Assembly: GCA_021186555.1 (NCBI GenBank)
Contig: JAJKFL010000002.1
Span: 32,780,089-32,844,088 of the forward strand
Length of the DNA: 64,000 nt
Direction of reading: 5' to 3'
Source of the DNA: Reticulitermes speratus
Lineage: Eukaryota > Arthropoda > Insecta > Blattodea > Rhinotermitidae
Under the pieces are notes generated by a model, which worked only from the letters and a program-made list of their open reading frames with translations, was not told the DNA's origin and made no database searches. Both the position numbers and the translations under genes were made by a program. Below, piece by piece: positions 45,398 through 56,172 of this stretch; the stretch's first letter is position 1; each line of letters begins with the position of its first letter.

Positions 45398-45703
45398 GAA
45401 TATTGTACTCTTATCAGTAGTACAGTCACAACCAACACATACACTTGCGACACGTAATCAGGTTACCGGTTTCAGCTCAAAGAGCCATCATCAGGCCTAT
45501 GACATAAAACCATTAAAATCAAACTCCATATATTTGATAAGAGGAAAAACTCCCCCGTCCTTTTTTTAATGGCTCTTTGAGCTGAAACCGGTAGCCTGAT
45601 TACGTGTCGCAAGTGTATGTGTTGGTTGTGACTGTACTACTGATAACAGTAAAATATATTTTTGCATGTACATGCTAACAGGGATGTCTAATATTAAAAA
45701 AAA
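45398..45703. mobile_element. Hammerhead foldback element with 14-bp target duplication and A tail
   Basis: Inverted arms: 45411-45490 (CAGTAGTACAGTCACAACC, CACTTGCGACACGTAATCAG) and 45570-45650 (CTGATTACGTGTCGCAAGTG, GGTTGTGACTGTACTACTG). A tail of about 50 bp (ending TAATATT and about ten A) follows the right arm only. The exact 14-bp AAATATTCCAAGAA flanks the unit at 45384-45397 and 45704-45717. The A-rich end next to a target duplication points to insertion through RNA. Confidence 0.75.
45460..45497 (-). ncRNA. Hammerhead ribozyme motif, core complete
   Basis: Minus strand: AGGC, CTGATGA, stem II GGCTC/GAGCT-type, GAAAC, stem III ACCGGT, GTA, ACCT. The first stem I pair is a mismatch; the partial copy in the right arm (45569-45598) reads GTAGCCT, which would pair fully with AGGC. 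This suggests a four-pair stem I in the parent element. Confidence 0.6.
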
Positions 45704-45976
45704 AAATATTCCAAGAAATCGTGCAGCTACTTCAAAATTCTATGAGTCAGATGTGTGACATGACGCAAGTTCCATACTGGGGGCCCAATAATTTTATGCA
45801 CCACCATAAAATATTCAGTCGCCTGGGCGTTATGGTGCCCTGAATTTGTCCTTCCGTGTCTTATTCCCTTTATTTCGCGTGCAGTGTTTATGTTTTTACG
45901 TCACAATACGTGAAATCTGACATTCTCACGGAGATGATGACTACTGCCTTCTTGGATGCGGTACTGTGCGGTTTGT

Positions 45977-46018
45977 GTACCAACGTTTCGGATGAACCCG
46001 CTGCCTTTGTCTTCAGGG
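45977..46018 (-). ncRNA. Hammerhead-like motif, weak stem II
   Basis: Minus strand: CCTGAAGA, a spacer with only short pairing potential, ATCCGAAAC, then GTTGGTA. The two conserved boxes and a GTA triplet are present, but stem II is poor. Confidence 0.35.
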
Positions 46019-46435
46019 TAGAGGAGTTTGCTGACATTTCGCAGCTCCGCCTTTCTATGATGGCGGTATATGAGAATACCGTATAAGAAGCCTGTTTAAC
46101 ACTAACTAATTATCTCATATATCTTTCTGGATAATTGGCTTTCAGGTGCAATGAACGGTCACAGCGAACCACGTAAAATGTCATATTACTTTATATTTCG
46201 ACCATTAGCACAACAGTCGGCTGTCCGGTAGATAATTAATGGGCGTGACCTTCCCTGCTTCTCGTGGTCTGCCCTGAAGTGTACAGTCAAGACCTGTTCT
46301 GATTAACATGTATAGGAAAGCGTCCGATGAAAGTTGAACTGGGAATCCCTTCCAGATGACAGCACGTGTGTGCAGAGAATATCTGACCAATAACGCCACG
46401 TGTCAGACACTGAAATTCTCTTATACGTAGTTGAA
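46019..46435. other. No gene seen
   Basis: Unassigned sequence. Confidence 0.4.
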
Positions 46436-46605
46436 AGCAGGGGTGCACAAGCCTCGGGCTGTAGGTCTTACAGGCGACAAAATTTTTTACGGAGTCGCCT
46501 AATATTATAGGCTCTCATTATGGAACATGATTCATGTCACCATTATGGCACCTACAATTTAAGGTGGCTCCTAGATATTTGGAAAATTTGTGGTCTTCTG
46601 GATGC
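46436..46605 (+). mobile_element. Repeat with hAT-like end, copy 2
   Basis: Begins CAGGGGTGCACAAGCCTCGG and follows the 10298 copy through TATGGCACCTACAATTTAAG, GTGGCTCCTAGATATTTGG. Somewhat diverged from it. Ends beyond the shared part are not defined. Confidence 0.45.
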
Positions 46606-46899
46606 AAGTATGTACATAGCAACGCCATTTTGTAAATAATGCCATCTCTCAGATATTGATAGCTTATAGAAGAAAGTATGTATATGTCGACGCCTTCTGA
46701 TGAACAACGCCATCTCTCAGTCACTGAGAATAACTACGTCCTCTGCGAGTGAGTAACACAGACACGAAGTTAGTCAACAATAGTCCATCTACTAAGCTCA
46801 TTGCTTTCTTTGTGACCGTAGGCAACGGTAGGGCACAACGGGACCTTTATTAGCGATAACGTCTTAGACGAATATTATAAATCTAGAACTCGGAAGAAA

Positions 46900-47088
46900 A
46901 TAGAGTCGAAATCGGTTATAACGTCACGAGAGAGACTGAATATTTTTTGTCGTTATAAACGAGTGTTGTTATAACCGATGAGTATAATGTTATGGTTAAC
47001 AGTGAGGAATTAATTGGTACTACAGAATATGTGACACTATGATGAGGTGTCGCTTAAACCGATGTCGTTTTAATAGGGTTGTTATACC
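46900..47088. mobile_element. Tigger-like remnant
   Basis: Repeated words AATCGGTTATAACGTC, GTTATAACCGATGAG and AAACCGATGTCG, with GGGTTGTTATACC at the right, are typical of Tigger/pogo ends built from TATAACGACATCGGTT-type sequence. The left terminus is missing. Confidence 0.4.
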
Positions 47089-47145
47089 TTACTTTTTTTG
47101 TTCCCAACAATATTATCACGATATGAATTAAAGTTATCAGCAGTT

Positions 47146-47420
47146 ATATATATGGCGACTCCCTACGGGCTGGACGGTCCGGGGATCGAATCCCGGTGGG
47201 GGGCGAGATTTTCCGCAGCCGTCCAGACTGGCCCTGGGGCCCACCCAGCCTCCTATACAATGGGTACTGGGTATGTTTCCCGGGGGTAAATCGGCCGGGG
47301 CGTGGAGTTGACCACCCACCCTCATCTAGCGCCGAGGTTAAAGAAAGAGTAGAGCTATACTTCTCCCCCTCTGGGCCTTCGTGGCCTGTTCTAGGGAGAA
47401 CTTTACCTTTTAAATATTTC
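47146..47420 (+). mobile_element. tRNA-derived SINE family 3, 5'-truncated
   Basis: Begins ATATGGCGACTCCCTACGGG, lacking most of the A box. B box GGGGATCGAATCCCGG. The body is a close match to the 41321 copy, ending CTTTACCTTTTAAA. Confidence 0.85.
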
Positions 47421-47563
47421 ACAAGACAACGTGCACTTTCAACTTTATCTGTTGTTAAGGAGTGCGTGCCGGCACTTTTCTCTTTACAAAAATAACACTA
47501 CCTTAGCTGATGTAAATGCGAGGATGACGACTGATTGAAAACGTTAATCATGGTGACAGTAAT

Positions 47564-47591
47564 AAATAATAATAATAATAATAATAATAAA
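47564..47591. repeat. (TAA)n microsatellite
   Basis: About nine TAA units. Confidence 0.9.
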
Positions 47592-47629
47592 ACGGTTAAA
47601 TAACACAAAAGTAATTTATTGCTCGAGGC

Positions 47630-47800
47630 GTTTGCTATAGTGGTAATGCTTTAGGATTCTCTGGTCAGAGTACTTGTTTCAAATTGTGACCGCGACACAG
47701 GCTGTCCTGATTGAGACCTTTGTGATTTTACTCAGTCCCTCCAGGCCTATGTCAGGATAGTACCTTGATTAAGCCCAGATTGCTTCATTCACAGTCGTAT
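47630..47800 (+). mobile_element. Possible further tRNA-derived SINE
   Basis: GTTTGCTATAGTGGTAATGC could be an A box and TTGTTTCAAATTGTGACC a decayed B box. The following CCTCCAGGCCTATGTCAGG does not match families 1-4. One copy only, so weakly supported. Confidence 0.25.
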
Positions 47801-48974
47801 TCAGTTCCTCATTCAGCACTCATCCTATCACTACCGACACTGTTTAATCGAAGTCTCAAATACTGGCGAAATTGTAAAACAATTCACAAAGTAAAACAGT
47901 TCATAAATACATAACCAAAGTAACACTAAGCTCTACAAAATACGGCGATGTAACTTTTGAAATTAGACACCTGCAAACTGCAGCAAGTTAATTTTATGCC
48001 AGTCGATTCAGCAACAAGCAGGCTGTTAACAAAACACCTGAGCCTCTGTGGGTCTAGTTGGACAGCTGCATCACACCAAGTATCAGCTGCAGAAGAACTT
48101 GGATATAGCGGCACTGGAAGAGATTCCAGTTATATTTGTTTATAGAAACTCTTGTTTATTTATGATTGATTTAACGGCGTTTTCAGTAGCTCAGATTGTA
48201 GGCTATAGCATCGAATGGGATGATTATTAACCATTGGTTATTTTATCACCACATTTAATATTAAAAATTTCTGAATTATGCCCACACGTTGTGTTTATGT
48301 GTTTTGTATGGATATCAGAACAAACAGCAATTATTTTCCTATTCAGCATTAACTTGCTGGTTTCCATAATCGAGATGGAAAGTGTTTACTGCGCGGTAAG
48401 GACTGAATCTATATATAATTCATCTTTAGTTCAGTCTTCAGAGGGTAAGGAAAGACATATTTTAAGGAATGTGAGAGGAAGATATTGTGACCGGGTAAGA
48501 TTGAGGAAAAGAGCAATATATATGTCAGTATAATCGATGTCCCGGCTGATATCGAAACAGTTACCTCCTGATTACGAGTTAGGAGCACTATGGCCTGATG
48601 CAAAGTGCTTGGTTAAGTCATCTGTGCCGTCCCATATTTCTCGGTAGGCCGTGTAACACAGCCTGCCTTTCACAACACAATAACCACTGAAAAAATTAGA
48701 AGCTCACGAGATGTTTGGGGAAGTGGAATATACATGCAGCTCCATGCGCTCTTAACCTCAACATTAATGGAAGTGAGTGGTCAGCTTCACTCTCCATCGT
48801 CCATGTACATTAAAATGTAAGAAATTTCCAATATTTATTGTTTGATATTGGTTAAAACTTTCCCTTTCATCGAAAGAAAAGAATGCTAATGTAAGGTATT
48901 TGAGAACAGAGAATTTAAAACAGAATGAAGAAAATTTAAGTTGCGACTTCATAAGTATTCACGAGCTTTTCGAT
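47801..48974. other. No gene seen
   Basis: Unassigned AT-rich DNA; frames below 100 codons without resemblance to known families. Confidence 0.4.
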
Positions 48975-49290
48975 GGTTACTTGTAGGCCATTGAGTCAAG
49001 TAGGATGAGATTGGTAGGCTATGCAGCATATACGAAAGCGATATGGCATGCATAGTTTTAATTGTCGGCAAACTTGAATGGAAGAGCCCGCTTGGGAGAT
49101 TTACTAATGGATGCGTGGATAATATTAAAAAGGATCTAAAAGAAACAGGGCGGCCTGAGGGTGTGAACTGGACTAAGCTGAATTAAGATGTGATCCGGCG
49201 ATGCGCAGTTGAGTCCCGCAGGAAAAATATTAAGCAGTTGAACAACTACCAGTTTCTAAAAAAGACTTCTGTTCCGTGAAGCAAATTATT
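48975..49290 (+). mobile_element. LINE fragment (RT C-terminal region), decayed
   Basis: Broken plus-strand frames give SSRMRLVGYAAYTK, LSANLNGRARLGDLLMDAWI and KKTSVP-like ends, with DNA words GATGCGTGGATAATATTAAA and AAGGATCTAAAAGAAACAGG matching VDNIKxDLKE of the family also seen at 3315 and 20390. Strongly mutated. Confidence 0.55.
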
Positions 49291-51791
49291 TTTTTCCTTT
49301 CCTTTATATAAATGTGTTTCATATTTTAATGACATCATCTCATTTGTTTCGTTAAACACATTTATTTAAGGCACTTCATCTCTAGTTGTACCAATTCTAT
49401 TAACAACAACGCAGAACCAGTTTCGTTTAGTGACATAAAGGCAGCTCGAATTTATTTCCATTACGAAGCTCAATCTACTGAACTTAATCAGAAAGTCAAC
49501 CTTGTTGTGGGAAACCATTACTCGTTCCTCTTAATTGAGTGCCGATATGAATGGAAGGACTAACTTCTAACTTGTGAACTCTATTTGAAAACAGGAGATA
49601 TACGTTTATATGTGACCAAGAGTAAAAAAATAAGACAGGAGATACGAATCTTGTCTGGCAGTTAGAAATAATGCAGTTTCTGATTATTCATTGTTACAAT
49701 GGTTACTATTATTTGGTAAATGGAATTCATCGAAAATATTAGATACACGGTAAGAGATATCCCATGCATTTCACTTAAGTGCCTAACCGAGTGACTAGGA
49801 AACTAACAAATCAATTGGCCTTGTCGCCTGTAATATTGGATATCGTAATATCGATGAACTTGCGACAGCAATTATAAACTGCATGTCATTGTGTTGACGT
49901 CACATGATTCTGGGAGTGAACACAGGATTATTTGTGAAGTGAAAATTTGGAAGGGTTTGCTATTAATACCTTTAATGTTTCTACATGTTAGACTTCTTTA
50001 CAGTTTAGCATGATGTGGAAGTCAGCGTGAACCGAAATTTTAGAAATTTACCCTGCCCACGCCAAGGAGCATTCGACCTGACCCTTAAGTTTATATTTAT
50101 ATGTGTTACCCAAACCCGAAGGGAGAACGGATCCGTTTTATTCTAGCGCGAATGAAGTCCGATTTTACAGTCCTTCTGATTATCTTGTTACTAATACCTG
50201 TTTTTAATGCATAAATGTCAGCAGCATTGGATGAATTATGTAACGATGCCCTGAGAAACTCTCTTTTTATTTTGGCATTTGAGGAAAGCCAAATTTGTGA
50301 CATGTTATCTTGAACTATTTTTTTTTGGAGGGGGTGTGTGCGGGTGCAGCTATGAAAATCCCCGAGAAAATAAAGTCTGTTTCTTTATTAGCCAGACAGA
50401 AACCAATTTTTCAAGTGAATTCTTTAAACAAATTCTCAACTGACCGTATTATGCTCGCGTGCAGTCCCTTGCAATTCGCGGGCCAATATCCAGCCATCTC
50501 GATACTTCCTGTTAATTTCTTGTCATATAATTTATTTAAGTACATAGATTTTTAATTAAAAATGGGTCGAGAAAGTTCCGGACTATTTTATATAAAAAGT
50601 GACTGTTATCATTTGCACCCGGGTAGACCCTGAAAATTATCAGGTTTACCAGGTTCAGGCCCGGCCCGGCCCGGCACCTTTTCTACAACTTCTATTCTTA
50701 TGCCTATTTTTACGTATTATTTTTCTTTGTTCTATTTATTCATGTTTTCCTCTTCCTTTCGAGGTGTCACGCGTGTTTATTAAAATTTCCCTTTTCTGGG
50801 ATGTGATTCCACGTACCCTGTTGAAATCTACCAAAGTCTCAGAGGAAACCTCCGCATCCACATTTAGTATACAAGAATTTATTTTCATTATTTTCGTATC
50901 TTCCTTCTTTCCTCCTCGAAACATCTTTAGTTTGACCTCTTTTTCTCTTAAGATAAGGTCATATTTTCCAAATATTACTTGGGCTTAAATAGACGATCTT
51001 GAACCCTCTGATGTCTGTGCTGTCACTGCGTCTGTTGAACTGCGTATGACTATGAACTGTGTAACCGGCCGTGGACAGCATTTCGTTTCTTGTTCAGGCT
51101 TCCTAGGATGTGATAACTAACGGAACGTTTTGGCAGTAAATCAAGGTTATATAGTAACACAGGTGTTATAATTGTTGCTTTGAGTTGAAAATGTAAAAAA
51201 ATGTCAAAGTAAAAAATTTTTTTTTCGCATATTGAAAGCGTTGCCGCAAAGACTGGATGAAATGGCAAAATGACCGCAGTCAGTTTCAAGTCATCTTCTA
51301 CTCGCAGCTGAAACTTGTACATACTGAGCGACGTCGAAATAATCAGTTTACCAAATTTCAAATTTGTACTTTGCGATGCTGGGTTTCACATTTTATAGCG
51401 TCCTGTTATGCGTGGGTAAGTCACCTGAAGTTGGGTACTGGACGAGGAAACGTGATTCGGGTTTCAGTGCTCGTTGGGTAAAGACACGCGTCAAGACTAG
51501 TACTGAGTGGAGTAAACACGTGACTGGAGCGTCGTACTTCAAGAAGTGAACAGCATTCAACGAGTAAAGGAAGGCATATAAAGTCAGCCAAACACCGTTC
51601 AAGGCCGTGTGAACATAGTATTTTTTGTCTGAATTCCTTCAACATGTGAACTTACAAAACGTCAAGAGTCGAGGGAATATAAACTGCAATTGTATTTGGT
51701 CGCCGTTACAGAAGTGTAGTAAATTAGCACAATATAATTATTACCAATTAGCGCTATTACAGACATTTATATTGCAGTAATACAAGTGACC
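49291..51791. other. No gene seen
   Basis: Two and a half kilobases of AT-rich DNA. The only distinct feature is a short GC-rich repeat at 50655-50678 (GGCCCGGCCCGGCCCGGC). A pyrimidine-rich 129-codon frame at 50599-50988 shows no family resemblance. Confidence 0.4.
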
Positions 51792-52043
51792 GCCGATCCC
51801 AGTGGCCGCGCGGTCTAAGGCGTGGGTCTTCCGCCCCTCGCTTGCTGGGATTGCGGGTTCGAATCCCGCAGGGGGCATGGATGTCTGTCTCTTGTGATTG
51901 TTGTGAGTTGTCATGTAGAGGTTTCTGCGACTGGCCGATCTCTCGTCCAGAGTAGTCGTACCGAATGTGGTGTACCTGAGTGTGATCTCGAAACTTCGAC
52001 AATGAGAAGACCTACGTTCACTAGAGCTGTCAAGCCATGATAA
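51792..52043 (+). mobile_element. tRNA-derived SINE family 1, full length
   Basis: GCCGATCCCAGTGGCCGCGC head, B box GGGTTCGAATCCCG, body with several changes (GTCATGTAGAGGTTTCTGCG), ending GCTGTCAAGCCATGATAAAC. Confidence 0.85.
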
Positions 52044-52950
52044 ACAAACACAAACTGTAAAGGGCAAAGGTTTTTCCTGAGACAAGTTTTGGGTTATCAC
52101 GTGCACACTGGTAATGTCATAGCTAGAAAGAACGACTGCAAATATTATGGAAAAGGCCCATTCTTCGCCCGGATTTTTTTAAAAATAAGCTGTACTGAAA
52201 TGTGGAAATAAAGGGCTTGTTTATTACGAATCTTATTATATGTAAGAAGCAAAGCAAGATTAATTCCAAAATGTCTCCAGCCTAAGGCGCATGTAAGGTT
52301 AGGGAGCATAGGCTGATGTCAGATTTCGGGAGAGCGCGCGAAGTTGTGTGTGCGTTTATCAGTGCATAGTTGAGGTTTACTGTAGAGATGCTTAAGATCT
52401 GCCACTGAATGTTATCTGTTCTAATATTGCATTAAATTTTGGGAATTAATTTATTCAGCTAGTACAGTATAACCTTATTTCTTGAATAAACTGCGCTGAT
52501 ACGAACGTGCCTGCTAGCGTCTGGACTCGGATTGAAGTCAATGGTTTACATTTTGTACCATTTTCTCATTCTCAGAGAATATTAAGTTCCAGGACTAGAT
52601 CTGAGGGGGTGTTCCCATTTCATGAATATAACACGGAACATCAGCTAAGCCTTTAAAGCACAGTACATATGCACTAAGCGCTTCACATTAAATCCATACA
52701 GTTAGTAGCTCCTATATGTATCATTTGCTTCAACCTGCAAAGTCTCCGAGTTCTGCTCACACAATATATCTTTGTGTTCCATATGATGCTCTGGATAGAC
52801 ACCGATTACTCTCCGTTGGAGTATCAACCATCTTGTATTTATAGTGGATGCATCTTACTTCTTCTGAAGTAGGTACAGAATTTTTATATACGACTGTGGT
52901 CTAAATTAATTTCTGGATTAAAGGCTTCAAGGAATCTGAATCTATCCAAC
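52044..52950. other. No gene seen
   Basis: Unassigned AT-rich DNA up to the compound element. Confidence 0.4.
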
Positions 52951-52961
52951 AGATTATACTG

Positions 52962-53280
52962 TTTTACGTTGTGTTCATCGTGCATCTTGACATTAATTTA
53001 CGTTGTGTTCATCGTGCATCTTGACATTAACTTTACGTTGTGTTCATCGTGCATCTTGACATTAACTTTACGTTGTGTTCATCGTGCATCTTGACATTAA
53101 CTTTGCGTTGTGTTCATCGTGCATCTTGACATTAACTTTACGTTGTGTTCATCGTGCATCTTGACATTAATCTTTAACGTTGTGTTCATCGTGCATCTTT
53201 GACATTAATCTTTACGTTGTGTTCATCGTGCATCTTGACATTAACTTTACGTTGTGTTCATCGTGCATCTTGACACTAAC
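52962..53280. repeat. 35-bp minisatellite, about 9 copies
   Basis: The unit is TTTACGTTGTGTTCATCGTG followed by CATCTTGACATTAAC. Copies are nearly identical; two carry one or two extra bases. The array stops exactly where the outer inverted arm of the compound element starts. Confidence 0.95.
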
Positions 53281-53435
53281 TTTCAATTTCTTCAACCAAC
53301 GAATGCACCTTTTTAGTTCTGTTCAATTCACCCTACATATTTTTTATCTTAGTCTCACCGTGCATATTTCACAATTCACTGTTTTTTAAAAAACCGACGA
53401 AATGCACTTCACTTTACCACTTTTTATTTCACTAG

Positions 53436-53481
53436 ACCCCTACATATGTTTCGGTTTATGCAAAAAACATCACCAGGGGGT
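53436..53481 (-). ncRNA. Hammerhead-like motif
   Basis: Minus strand: stem I ACCCC/GGGGT, box CTGGTGA (one core position differs), stem II GTTT/AAAC, GAAAC, stem III ACATATGT, GTA. Only the core change speaks against activity. Confidence 0.5.
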
Positions 53482-53860
53482 TCTCAAAACTACATATATT
53501 TACATCTAATGGTGTTTCTGTCCTTATTGTTATGCAATATCTTAGTGTTCAATTGCCATTCACTTATAAAATCAGTTTAAAATCAGAGTTGTTTGAAAAA
53601 CGTATATAGACACACCAAGTATAAAATCGTTGAGAATTCGTTAAAATTCGTGTCGAGAAGGTAAAATGTAAAATGGTAAAATGCTGCAGTACGGATCGCT
53701 GTGTTACATCTGGTTATTATTTGTTCTTGGTTTTGTATGTCCTGTAAGATAGTGAGTAAGTATCAGTACTACAATATTCGGATATTAAAGTTTATATAAT
53801 TTTGTAAGTTGACACTTTTGATTCGAATGACATACCTGCTGTTGTCTGTTGTCTACTGTC

Positions 53861-53903
53861 ACCCTACATATGTTTCGGCTGTGACTCGGCCATCATCAGG
53901 GAT
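53861..53903 (-). ncRNA. Hammerhead ribozyme motif, apparently complete
   Basis: Minus strand: stem I ATCC/GGGT (one G-U pair), CTGATGA, stem II GGC/GCC with a loop, GAAAC, stem III ACATATGT, GTA triplet. Confidence 0.7.
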
Positions 53904-54153
53904 ACATTGATAAGTTCACTTCACTGTTCACTGCCCCATTTGGTATTATCACAAACGTTACACTGTTTAAGGCAATTATTTACGTAGGCAATCACCAGTA
54001 TACACAATTTATACAAATTTTGTATACTGGTGATTGCCTACGTAAATAATAGCGTATACTGGTGATTGTCTACGTAAATAATAGCCTTAAACAGTGTAAC
54101 GGTTTTGATAATACCAAATGGGGCAGTGAACAGTGAAGTGAACTTATCAACGT

Positions 54154-54196
54154 ACCCCTGATGATGGCCGAGTCACGGCCGAAACATGTGTAGGGT
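54154..54196 (+). ncRNA. Hammerhead ribozyme motif, complete
   Basis: Stem I ACCC (54154-54157) / GGGT (54193-54196), CTGATGA (54158-54164), stem II GGCC/GGCC around GAGTCAC, GAAA (54181-54184), stem III ACA/TGT with loop TG, cleavage triplet GTA ending at 54192. All canonical core positions match; it is the best hammerhead in the window. Confidence 0.8.
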
Positions 54197-54389
54197 GAAT
54201 TGAACAGAAATAAAAGTGCATTCGTTGGTTGAAGAAATTGAAAGATTATACTGTGTTCAGTATTATCACAAAACAGAGCGTCCAATTATGGCACTAATTG
54301 ACTGAAATTTGTAACAGAGACATGAATGTTTACACTGAGGTAAGAAATGAATGTTTATATTCCATTTAGAAAAATTCAGTACTTTGCCT

Positions 54390-54632
54390 TGCCTTGACTC
54401 AGGTGATTGGTAGCCGACCTCTCACCGCAGAGGTCAGTCCGTTGATGTGGACGAATTATTACTGGGACAGGTTTTTGTCAGAATACATTTGTTTAACTCT
54501 GTCAGGATCATTCCACGAAGGCTCTGTAATCGTCTTCAGCGTAATACTACTATTATTAGAAGGGTAAGATGGCGAAGCCTGGGAACCTTCAAAGGAGGCA
54601 TTTTTCTTTCTGATATCGGGGAACATTGGACA
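54390..54632 (+). mobile_element. Diverged tRNA-derived SINE family 2
   Basis: Head TTGCCTTGACTCAGGTGATT and GCCGACCTCTCACCGCAGAG, then TACTGGGACAGGTTTTTGTC and AATACATTTGTTTAACTCTG in place of the conserved body. The B box is lost. Same strand as the 34515 copy. Confidence 0.65.
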
Positions 54633-54699
54633 TGAAAACTCTTATATATTTTTTTCTGATCCTTCAAATATTCGAATCACTCTGCGTCTATTCAGTTAA

Positions 54700-55192
54700 A
54701 GACATTCGATAGAGTCTTGAATACCCTATATGTACCTGTGGTTTAGGCTTTAAGAGAATACAAAACACCGTACTGAGAAGCATTCTTTGCTATGAAAGCG
54801 GAACTTGGGCTATATCCAAGAAGGTGGATTTGGCCCTTGTGGATCCTTTGAAAGGAAAATACTTGAAAAGAATATACTTATGGGTCAATACAGGAAAATT
54901 CACCGTGGAGAATCCAGTATAATAATGAAATCTATGATTTATATAAGGATGTAGATGTGTTAACACATTTTAAACGCCGAAGACTAGTGGGCTGGACACG
55001 TCTGCAGGTCAGGAGGGCAGCCAAAGGACAGGTAGTTAGACGCGATGACAGTGATGACAGAAAGCTGCAAGGGTCTGCATGATGGAAAAGTTTGGCATGA
55101 GACCAGGATTTCTGGGGGAACATAATTCAAGATGCTGAAGCCTGAAATAGGGCTGTCACGCCGTAGTAGTAATAGTAGTAGTAGTAGTAGTT
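54700..55192 (+). mobile_element. LINE 3' end, fourth family, with (GTA)n tail
   Basis: Broken plus-strand frames give GLYPRRWI, RIQYNNEIYDLYKDVDVLTHF, KRRRLVGW and a terminal DQDFWG, IQDAEA series. These match the C-terminus of a common LINE ORF (RIRYNNELYQLYKD, IKLRRLQWAGH, DREAWR, EEAKA). The 3' end is a GTA-rich microsatellite (55162-55192). Confidence 0.7.
55162..55192. repeat. (GTA)n microsatellite, LINE tail
   Basis: About ten GTA units with one AATA interruption, directly following the LINE ORF remnant. Confidence 0.9.
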
Positions 55193-55378
55193 TAGACTTC
55201 ACATTTTATAAAGAAGCTTACAATATCCTTTTTCCGTGTTTGAAGAAGAGAAATAAAAATTCTGTTATACTGCGATCACATAGGTTAGCAAAAGCCTTTA
55301 AGAATGCAGCGTTTTGGTTACTAACAGCACCAACTTTGTGATTAAAAATAATAATTAAGATCTAAGCGGAAGATTCAG

Positions 55379-55510
55379 ACTGGTTAGTACCTGTGTTGAA
55401 ATATGCTTCTTACTGGTTAGTACCTGTGTTGAAATATGCTTCTTACTGGTTAGTACCTGTGTTGAAATATGCTTCTTACTGGTTAGTACCTGTGTTGAAA
55501 TATGCTTCTT
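55379..55510. repeat. 33-bp minisatellite, four identical copies
   Basis: The unit is ACTGGTTAGTACCTGTGTTG followed by AAATATGCTTCTT. All four copies are identical over 132 bp, which marks a recent expansion or ongoing homogenisation. Confidence 0.98.
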
Positions 55511-56072
55511 ACGCCGGTCAGGATCGAGACAATGGAAGGCTTCGCTGAAATTGCACTGTGACAGTCCTACAAATCAGGCGGAGTTTTTGTTATCAGCAGA
55601 CCCTTTATATTCTTTAATATCCCGAAAATTAAAACGTTTTAAATTCCTTTACATATCCAGAACACGTTTTGCTGACATTAAGAGTATTTCTTTTCCCAGT
55701 GTTTTCTGTAACCGACTGCGAAGAATTCATGGGCAACACTGACGACAAATGTTTCGTGTAGTCCGTCAATCAAGCGAACTAGAAAGTTGAAGCCCGAGCC
55801 AGTCTTTCATGCAGCATTTTTCAAAGGAATGTGTTAATGTAATGTAAAACTGCTACCGAAATTACAACATGCATGATTATGTCAGAAGACGGTCATGAAA
55901 ATATTCACTTCAATGTATTGGAGCTGTTTTATTTCTTTCTGTTGGGGTGAGATTATGTGGCTGTGGAACTGAGGAATTTAACGGGCTCGTTATCAACCCA
56001 CTAGATGACCCATAAATGAATATGGAGGATTGGTAAATTAATGCATTTTAGATGTTCGCAGTGATGTTAGGG
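55511..56072. other. No gene seen
   Basis: Unassigned sequence. Confidence 0.4.
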
Positions 56073-56172
56073 AAACCGGTCCCAATGTCACTTTTTTTTT
56101 TTTTTATAAAATTCACGTGAATGGCAGTGGGTTTTACCAAGAGCCCCGAGACTGACCATCTGAGCTATGGAA
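56073..56172 (-). mobile_element. Possible diverged tRNA-derived SINE
   Basis: The minus strand reads TTCCATAGCTCAGATGGTCAG, close to a tRNA A box, and the plus strand AACCGGTCCCAATGTCAC resembles ACCTGTCCCAGTGCCAC of family 2. The middle is lost. Confidence 0.35.

Larger units (their letters stand above)
52963..54242. mobile_element. Compound hammerhead element, about 1.3 kb, with 12-bp target duplication
   Basis: The 12-bp AGATTATACTGT occurs at 52951-52962 and 54243-54254 and brackets everything between. From left to right: a 35-bp minisatellite (52963-53280); an outer arm (53281-53337) inverted with 54186-54240; a segment with a hammerhead motif (53436-53481, minus); about 370 bp of AT-rich DNA; then an inner foldback (53861-54000 against 54040-54196) with hammerheads in both arms. 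The central loop holds a 33-bp word (GTATACTGGTGATTG-CTACG) twice in tandem. No protein-coding frame is recognised. It may be one insertion or a nest of related ones. Confidence 0.65.

Noticed and set aside
45099-45569. 156-codon open frame on the plus strand
   Set aside because: It runs into the hammerhead foldback, is hydrophobic by chance (T-rich DNA) and matches no family.
50599-50988. 129-codon pyrimidine-rich frame
   Set aside because: Composition-driven; no motif, no splice context.
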